A stretch of DNA of 64,000 bases from JALYGY01 sp963800975 (GTDB lineage: Bacteria > Actinomycetota > Rubrobacteria > Rubrobacterales > Rubrobacteraceae). The notes beneath the pieces are model-generated. The model saw nothing but the letters and a program-made list of their open reading frames with translations, ran no database searches and was not told the origin of the DNA. Of this stretch, positions 58,459 to 64,000 are shown piece after piece; the first letter of the stretch is position 1, and each line of letters opens with the position of its first letter. The stretch is from assembly GCA_963800975.1 (NCBI GenBank), contig CAWDDB010000008.1, positions 310,001 to 374,000 of the forward strand, written 5' to 3'. Both the position numbers and the translations under genes were made by a program.

Positions 58459-60915
58459 CTAACCGGCGGGTTTCTTCGAGCTGGTGGAGAAGGTGGCTTT
58501 GCGGCCGCCGGGCCACCAGTTCCAGTCGCCGAGAATACGCATCGTGGCTGGGACGAGTAGGATCCGGATGATGGTCGCGTCCACGAAAACTGCCACGGCG
58601 AGGCCCAGTCCGACCGCCTTGGTGAGGATAATGCCGGTAAAAGCGAAGGCGCCCGTCACGACGATGATAATTGCGGCCGCCGAGGTGATGATGCCCGCGG
58701 TGGCGACGAGGCCCTTGGCGACGCTCGCGGTGTTCGAGTCACCGTTCTCGTATGCCTCCTTGATGCGGGAGAGCAGGAAGACCTCGTAGTCCATGGAGAC
58801 CCCGAAAATCGTGCAGAACATCAGGATCGGGAGCGTGGCGTCGACGAAGCCTAGCGGCGTGAAGTCGAGCAGCCCGGACAGGTTCCCGTCCTGGAAGACG
58901 AACACTATGGCGCCGAAGCTCGCGGTAAGGCTCAGGATATTGACGATGACCGCCTTGAGGGGGATGAAGACCGAGCGGAAGGTGAGCAGCAGTATCAAGT
59001 AGGTCACTATCACCACGAACGCCGCCGCCAGGGGTGCCTTGCCGTACAGGCTTGAGATAAAGTCCTTCTGGCCCGCCGACAGGCCGCCCACGATAAAGGT
59101 CACCCCCTCCGGGGCCTCGGTTGCGCGCACCTCGTCGACGGCAGCGTAGGCGGCCTCGGTGTAGGGATTCGCCTCGGTGGTGGCACGGATCAGGGTTCTG
59201 TTTCCCGCGACGTAGGGATCAATCGCGTCCTGTACCGCGGCGGAGGATCGCGCCTCCTCCGAGCTCAAGAAACTGGCGACCCCCCGCGGCGAGATCTCGC
59301 CCTCCGCCGAGACGCCGTCGGGAACATCGGGAACGCGGCGCTCGATCTCCTGCTCGGCCCGGCGTTCCGCCTCGGACCTGATGCGCTCCTCCGCCCCGGG
59401 CGGCACGAAGCCGTACTGCGCCCGAAGGGCATCGACTTCTCGCTCGACCGCCTCGTCGACGCCTCGGCCGGCGTCCTTCTCGGCGTTCTCGCGTGCCTGG
59501 GCGACGGTGCTGGCGTAGTTTCTCGCCGCAGTCTCCCCCACCGTGTAGACGCTCTCGACGTTCGCGACCTCGCCGGTATCCCGGATGCTCTCGCCCAGCG
59601 CCTTCACATCCGAGAGGCCTTCGGCGCCGAGCGGATCTTGCGGCAGGGTGGCGATGACCTCCATGGGGTTGAGCGCAGCGTACTCGAAATCTTGCTTGAG
59701 AATGTCGTCGCCGGCGCGGGACTCGTACTCCTGCGGCAGCACGCTCGCCTCGGGGATCCCGACCTTCATGTGGGTCACAGGATAGAGGAGCGTCGCGAGC
59801 AGGACCGCGACCACCAGGATCACGGCGAAGGGGTGGCGCATCACCACCTCGGCGCTCCGGCTCCAGAAACCGCTCCCGGAACGCAGCCCGCGCCTGCGCA
59901 CGGGGAGCCAGTTGATCCTGTAGTCGAGCACGCCAAGCAAGGCGGGGAGCAGCGTGAGGGCCGCGGCGACCGAGACAAAGACCACCATCACGCCGGCCAC
60001 CCCGATCGAGCGCATGAACATGAACGGGAAAAAGAGCAGCCCCGAGAGCCCGATGAGCACGGCGGTCCCCGAGAAGAAGATGGACCTGCCCGCCGTCGTC
60101 ACCGCGCGCGGGACCGCCTCAGCGGCGGGATAGCTCTCGAGCTCTTCCCTAAACCGGCTGACGAAAAACAGGGCGTAGTCGATCCCGAGGCCTAGCCCCA
60201 GCATCGTAGAAAGCGTCAGCACGAAAACGGACATGTCGTAGGAGCCCGCGACGAAGTACAGGGTGGCGAGCGTGGTGAGCACGCTTACGCCCCCGATCAG
60301 CACGGGCACGCCCGCAGCGACCACGGTGCCGAATGCCAGGATTAGGATGAGCAACGCGAACGGGAACGCGTACTTCTCCGCGCGCTTTATGTCCTCGTTG
60401 CTCGCCTCCTCGAGGTCCTGGTAGACGGCCGGGGCGCCGGTGACGTAGGTGTCGAGCGTCTCGGATCTCACCTTGCCTCGAACCTCGTCGACCACGTTGC
60501 GCGTCTGGTCTATGGATACGTTGAAGGCGATAACGGCGTAGGAGCTGCCGCCATCCTCGGAGACGAACCGCGGGTCCTCTGAGCTTGCGAATGTCGTGAC
60601 GTACCGGACCTCCGGCATCGTGCGCACCTCTTCGAGCGCGGCGTCCTCCGCGTTCCGAAACTCCTCGCCGCGAGCCAAGAGCCCTTCGCCCTCGAAGACC
60701 ACCACGAGGGTAGCCGGCGAGACTCCGAACTCGTCGGACATCACGTTCTGCACCCGTTCTGCTTCGGAGTTGGATCCCTCGAACCCGCCGCCCTTGAGGC
60801 GTCCGGAGAGATCCGGTGCGAAGAATATGCTGGCGACGACCAGCGCCGTCCACACGGCCAGGATCGCCCACCGCCAGCGGTAGGTGAAGGTGCCCAGGAG
60901 CTGGAAAATTCTCAA
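58459..60915 (-). CDS. MMPL/RND-family transporter
   Basis: An 818-residue exporter of the MMPL branch of RND transporters, with 12 membrane segments in two halves. TM1 is FTYRWRWAILAVWTALVVAS. A large extracytoplasmic loop (about 40-180) follows. TM4-5 carry GLGLGIDYALFFVSRFREEL (about 245-264), with the proton-relay Asp and Tyr. The second half repeats this as IFGVSMDYEVFLLSRIKEAY (about 700-720). A second loop (about 390-600) is rich in Glu/Arg. It probably exports a lipid or lipid-like compound; the cargo is not known. TTG 60915 has a weak ribosome site. Confidence 0.88.
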   Translation of the reverse strand: MRIFQLLGTFTYRWRWAILAVWTALVVASIFFAPDLSGRLKGGGFEGSNSEAERVQNVMSDEFGVSPATLVVVFEGEGLLARGEEFRNAEDAALEEVRTMPEVRYVTTFASSEDPRFVSEDGGSSYAVIAFNVSIDQTRNVVDEVRGKVRSETLDTYVTGAPAVYQDLEEASNEDIKRAEKYAFPFALLILILAFGTVVAAGVPVLIGGVSVLTTLATLYFVAGSYDMSVFVLTLSTMLGLGLGIDYALFFVSRFREELESYPAAEAVPRAVTTAGRSIFFSGTAVLIGLSGLLFFPFMFMRSIGVAGVMVVFVSVAAALTLLPALLGVLDYRINWLPVRRRGLRSGSGFWSRSAEVVMRHPFAVILVVAVLLATLLYPVTHMKVGIPEASVLPQEYESRAGDDILKQDFEYAALNPMEVIATLPQDPLGAEGLSDVKALGESIRDTGEVANVESVYTVGETAARNYASTVAQARENAEKDAGRGVDEAVEREVDALRAQYGFVPPGAEERIRSEAERRAEQEIERRVPDVPDGVSAEGEISPRGVASFLSSEEARSSAAVQDAIDPYVAGNRTLIRATTEANPYTEAAYAAVDEVRATEAPEGVTFIVGGLSAGQKDFISSLYGKAPLAAAFVVIVTYLILLLTFRSVFIPLKAVIVNILSLTASFGAIVFVFQDGNLSGLLDFTPLGFVDATLPILMFCTIFGVSMDYEVFLLSRIKEAYENGDSNTASVAKGLVATAGIITSAAAIIIVVTGAFAFTGIILTKAVGLGLAVAVFVDATIIRILLVPATMRILGDWNWWPGGRKATFSTSSKKPAG

Positions 60916-61016
60916 CTCGGTGCGGCGCTCCGTTCAGAGAATGCTTTCATCCGGGATATGGTAACCGACCCACGACCCGCGGCTGGGCTTTAGATCACAC
61001 CACGCCGCGCGAGGGC

Positions 61017-62177
61017 CTATGCCCTTCGCGTCTGGGGAACCTTGCGAGGCAAGGTCAACGCGAGCACCAGACCAATAACCGGCATCCCGGCGATCGCGAT
61101 CATGGTCGCGGAGAGGCCCGCGTTATCTGCGAACAGGCCGAGCAGCGGCGCGCCCACCCCGCCCAGGCCGATAGAGAACCCCATCGTGATCCCGGCCGCT
61201 AGCCCGATGCGCCCGGGCAGGTACTCCTGCCCCATGACCACCGTGACACCGAAGGTCCCAACGGTGACCGCGCCGACGAGCGCCAGCACCACTATCCCGG
61301 GCACCGGTCCCACGAGGGTGAAGACGTAGATGAGCGGAGGCAGAGCCAGCATGGACACCGTGAGCACCGCCCTGCGGCCGAACCGGTCCGCGAGCGTACC
61401 GATGACGAGCGTCCCGGCCGCGCCGGCGAACAGCATCACGGTGAGGGCCACGTTGCCGAAAGCGGCCGAAGTACCAAGAACCTGCTGGTAGTACGTGGAG
61501 ACGAAGGCAACGAGACCGAAATACACCACGGAGCGTACGGTAACCACCCCGATCATTCGGACAAACGGTCCCCAGTGCTCTGCCGCGGTCTCGGACCGGG
61601 CGCTATCGCTCGTTGCCTCCTCCGGCTTGAAGCTACGTAGGTGCGGGATCTCGCGGAAGAGCACAGCCGCCATCACCGCGGCAGGGACGGCGAGGAACAA
61701 CGTGCCGGGCAACCCGAAAACTAGTACGAGCGGCGTTGTCAGGGCCGGTCCAAGCGCGAAGCCCGCGTTTCCGCCAACCGAGAAGAAGCTCATCCCGCGA
61801 GCGCGCCGAGATCCGGAGACGTAGTTCGCGAAGCGCGCGGCCTCCGGGTGAAAGGCGGCGACCCCGATGCCGCTCAGGATGACGCAAAATAGCAGTAGAA
61901 CGTAGCTCGGAACGACGCCGGCGATGGCCATACCGACGCCCGCAAACAATACCCCGAGCGGCATCAGCGCGGGAAGCGGACGGTTGTCCGAGAAGATACC
62001 GAAAAGCGGCTGCACCACCGAGGAGCTGACGGTCGCCGCCAGCACCAGCGTCCCGGCCGCCGCGAGCGAGATGCCGCGCTCGTTCACGAGAAACGGCAAG
62101 AGCGCCGCGACGGCACCCTGATTCAGATCGGTGAACAGGTGGCCCGCGGAAAGGGCCGCCATGGATCGCCGGTCCAC
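61017..62177 (-). CDS. MFS transporter (fosmidomycin-resistance-like)
   Basis: About 386 residues and 12 membrane segments. LSAGHLFTDLNQGAVAALLP (about 10-29) is the start typical of the Fsr (fosmidomycin resistance) branch. GIGVAAFHPEAARFANYVSG (about 105-124) has the FHPEA motif of the same branch. GTLADRFGRRAVLTVSMLAL is the MFS loop 2-3 type motif in the second half. The substrate is uncertain. GTG 62177 was chosen; ATG 62162 is the other choice. The longer frame reaches back into sppA and is not credible. It follows sppA by about 65 bp. Confidence 0.83.
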   Translation of the reverse strand: MDRRSMAALSAGHLFTDLNQGAVAALLPFLVNERGISLAAAGTLVLAATVSSSVVQPLFGIFSDNRPLPALMPLGVLFAGVGMAIAGVVPSYVLLLFCVILSGIGVAAFHPEAARFANYVSGSRRARGMSFFSVGGNAGFALGPALTTPLVLVFGLPGTLFLAVPAAVMAAVLFREIPHLRSFKPEEATSDSARSETAAEHWGPFVRMIGVVTVRSVVYFGLVAFVSTYYQQVLGTSAAFGNVALTVMLFAGAAGTLVIGTLADRFGRRAVLTVSMLALPPLIYVFTLVGPVPGIVVLALVGAVTVGTFGVTVVMGQEYLPGRIGLAAGITMGFSIGLGGVGAPLLGLFADNAGLSATMIAIAGMPVIGLVLALTLPRKVPQTRRA

Positions 62178-62242
62178 GCCTTTTTTGGGGCTCTCGCTCA
62201 GATACTTGTCCCTATCTGCCGCCAGACACGAAAGGGATACTA

Positions 62243-63937
62243 TCAGTCCTCGCCCACATCGTAGGGCGCCGCAGCCCACACGCTTCCAGAGCACAAGGCG
62301 AGCATGGCGTCCTTGATCTGCCCGATCGTCTCCCAGGCCACGTCCGCGGGCTTCCCCGGCCCGGGATGACTGCCTCGGGGAGGAGAGATCTTGACCACGG
62401 TCCCGAAGCCGTCCCCTTCTATCTTGCCAAGCTCCCGAGCCTTGCGGAGCGCCTCCCAAAAGCCGCCTACCTCGTCGACGAGACCGAGGTCAAGTGCCTC
62501 CGCGCCGGTCCAGACCCGCCCGGCAGCCATCCCTTCGAGTTCGGCCGCCTCTATGCCACGCCCACGCGAGACGCGTTCCTTGAATTGGTCGTATATGAAC
62601 GCAACCTGGTTCCGCAGAACGCCCATCTCGTCCTCCGTCGGGCGGCGGCTCAGGTCCATGAGTCCGGCGCGCGCTCCTCGCCGGACCGTAGCGGGGTGCA
62701 CGCCGAGCATCCCGTAGAGGCCGCCAGCGACCGGACGTATGGAGAGCACACCGATGGAGCCGGTTATGGTGCCCTTGCGGGCGACGATGTGATTCGCGGC
62801 GGCCGAGACGTAGTAGCCTCCCGAGGCCGCGGCGTTGCCCATGAGGACCACGACGGGCTTTCTCGCCCGAATTCGCTCCACCTCGCGCCAGATAAGGTCC
62901 GACGCTAGGGCGTCGCCACCGGGCGAATCGACGTGGAAGAGGACGGCGGCCACGCGTCGATTCTTCTCCGCCACCCTGAGAGCGGCCACAACCGACTCGC
63001 TTCCTGCCTGCTCGCCGCCCACGAGAGGCAGTGGGATCGGTATTCTTCGGCTCCTGCCCCTGACGATGGCTCCGGAGAGGCTGACCAACCCCACGCGCCC
63101 GCGAGGCCGCCTCCGGTACACGGCGCGGAGCGCCCTGCGTGCAACACCCCACTCCGCCAGCGTGGCATCTCCCTCGGCACCTGCGAGCTCTCGCGGTAGC
63201 TCGTCCTCGTAGCAAACCCCGTCGAGCAAGCCTCGCGATCTGGCGTCGGCCGCCGCATACGGGGCACCATCGATGGCCGCGCCTGCCTCCCCCAGCTCCA
63301 GCCCTCTCCCCTCCGCCACCGCGCCCACCAGCTCTTCGTACCTGCGGGAGAGGAGCCGCTCGGCCTGCTCACGAGATTCCTGCGAGAAGTCGTTGCGAAC
63401 GTACGCGTCGCCAGCGGACTTGTACGGCGACACAGCGACCACCTCCGCCTCTAGCCCCACCCGGCTTAGCGCGTCCTTCAGGAAGATGACCCGAGCGCGC
63501 AAGCCAGTCACCTCGATCGTGGCGAGGGGAGTCGCCACGATCTGGTCCGCCGCGCACGCCAGGTAGTACGTCCGGCTGTCCACGGCGTCGGGGAGGTACG
63601 CGACCACGCTTACGCCCCGCTCCTTCAGGGCGAAGATCTCCCCCCGCAGCTCCTCGAGCCGGGCCCACCCGGCGTCCAGCCCCTTGATGCGCAACACCAC
63701 CCCACGAACCCGACCGTCCGCAGAGATCCGGCCCAGCCGGTCCCGGATCGATTCCAAGCTCGGGCCGGCAGGGCCGGGGGATAGCCGCCTCCGCAAAAAA
63801 CCGACCCGAGACTGAAGCTCGGGCAGAGACCCACTGGCGTCGAGAATGACGTAGTCTGGCGGCCTCCTGAACGCCCGCGCCCAGGCGTTCCGAAGCAGGA
63901 TCCAGAGGTTGACCAGGGCGTCCACAAGGAGCGACAT
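62243..63937 (-). CDS. sppA: Signal peptide peptidase SppA, long (67K-like) type
   Basis: Membrane serine protease that degrades cleaved signal peptides. 564 residues in two S49 domains. Residues 4-22 form a short N-terminal hydrophobic stretch. The catalytic Lys is in VAVSPYKSAGDAYVRNDFSQ (Lys173). The nucleophile Ser is in VVLMGNAAASGGYYVSAAAN (Ser372). Their spacing of 199 equals the 200 of E. coli Lys209/Ser409. VDSPGGDALAS (about 336) and GTITGSIGVLSIRPV are also conserved. ATG 63937 has only a poor ribosome site. It is the first gene of a likely sppA-MFS operon. Confidence 0.9.
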   Translation of the reverse strand: MSLLVDALVNLWILLRNAWARAFRRPPDYVILDASGSLPELQSRVGFLRRRLSPGPAGPSLESIRDRLGRISADGRVRGVVLRIKGLDAGWARLEELRGEIFALKERGVSVVAYLPDAVDSRTYYLACAADQIVATPLATIEVTGLRARVIFLKDALSRVGLEAEVVAVSPYKSAGDAYVRNDFSQESREQAERLLSRRYEELVGAVAEGRGLELGEAGAAIDGAPYAAADARSRGLLDGVCYEDELPRELAGAEGDATLAEWGVARRALRAVYRRRPRGRVGLVSLSGAIVRGRSRRIPIPLPLVGGEQAGSESVVAALRVAEKNRRVAAVLFHVDSPGGDALASDLIWREVERIRARKPVVVLMGNAAASGGYYVSAAANHIVARKGTITGSIGVLSIRPVAGGLYGMLGVHPATVRRGARAGLMDLSRRPTEDEMGVLRNQVAFIYDQFKERVSRGRGIEAAELEGMAAGRVWTGAEALDLGLVDEVGGFWEALRKARELGKIEGDGFGTVVKISPPRGSHPGPGKPADVAWETIGQIKDAMLALCSGSVWAAAPYDVGED

Positions 63938-64000
63938 CGCGACCTAATGGTACACCGGAGCGGCGGGGATGCCTTGTGATAGACTCCGTAATAGGAATGG

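Noticed and set aside
63938..64000. Possible start of another gene at the right edge (ATG near 63997)
   Set aside because: Only one codon is visible, and AATAGGA before it is not a convincing ribosome site.

Overview
The window is a chromosomal segment of a high-GC, Gram-positive-type bacterium. The best guess is an actinobacterium of the Rubrobacter/Thermoleophilia kind. The guess rests on many GTG/TTG starts with strong Shine-Dalgarno sites, several promoters that leave almost no leader, a DUF2630 protein, a geranylgeranyl-reductase-type flavoprotein, a 294-residue primary-type sigma factor and a GH15 trehalase/glucoamylase. No rRNA, tRNA, CRISPR array, transposase or prophage gene was seen. 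Most of the segment is core metabolism and housekeeping.

Layout, left to right. 0-13 kb: a cut-off GT4 glycosyltransferase behind isocitrate dehydrogenase, a Yip1 membrane protein, a coiled-coil unknown, a GGR-family reductase divergent from a tiny unknown, a secreted CAP-domain protein, an MBL hydrolase, a nitroreductase, malate dehydrogenase, methylmalonyl-CoA epimerase plus mutase (catalytic chain only), small unknowns and a DUF554 protein. 13-19 kb: a purine-oxidation operon (FAD subunit, fused Mo/Fe-S XdhD-like subunit with a frameshift, 8-oxoguanine deaminase, a double-ABM membrane protein). 19-27 kb: sucCD, an esterase, and a potassium-uptake locus (APC/KimA-like permease, KtrA, KtrB) in which two of the three genes carry a one-base frameshift. 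27-38 kb: ggt-rocF, nicotinate phosphoribosyltransferase, a zinc-ribbon plus RMF-like small-protein pair, an XRE-cupin regulator divergent from a lactate-permease-type transporter, a nitrilase-family amidase, formimidoyltransferase and GH15.

38-45 kb: UPF0173 hydrolase, then a tightly overlapping late-cobalamin operon (unknown membrane protein, cbiB, cobD, cobU, cobS), then PrsW, mobA and YdcF running into the remnant of an EamA transporter. 45-54 kb: flavin reductase-RidA, glutaredoxin, histidine phosphatase, an HTH plus cold-shock fusion, an acidic-tailed unknown, pheA with a stand-alone HARE-HTH protein, uppP and a Crp/Fnr regulator. 54-64 kb: degenerate GGDEF protein, a sigA-like sigma gene, PAP2, RNase Z-like hydrolase, Fur, MMPL and MFS transporters and SppA.

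Links between genes: icd, mdh and sucCD are TCA enzymes. The mutase/epimerase pair feeds succinyl-CoA to sucCD and needs the adenosylcobalamin that the cbiB-cobDUS operon finishes. mobA serves molybdoenzymes such as the XdhD-like dehydrogenase. The most unusual signals are regulatory: a 29-bp element repeated upstream of two unrelated genes, a 30-bp perfect palindrome after mdh, phased TGYTACAT repeats upstream of crp, a stress-sigma-like promoter in front of the sigma gene, an inverted repeat inside the fur promoter, and three separate single-base insertions that break large genes.
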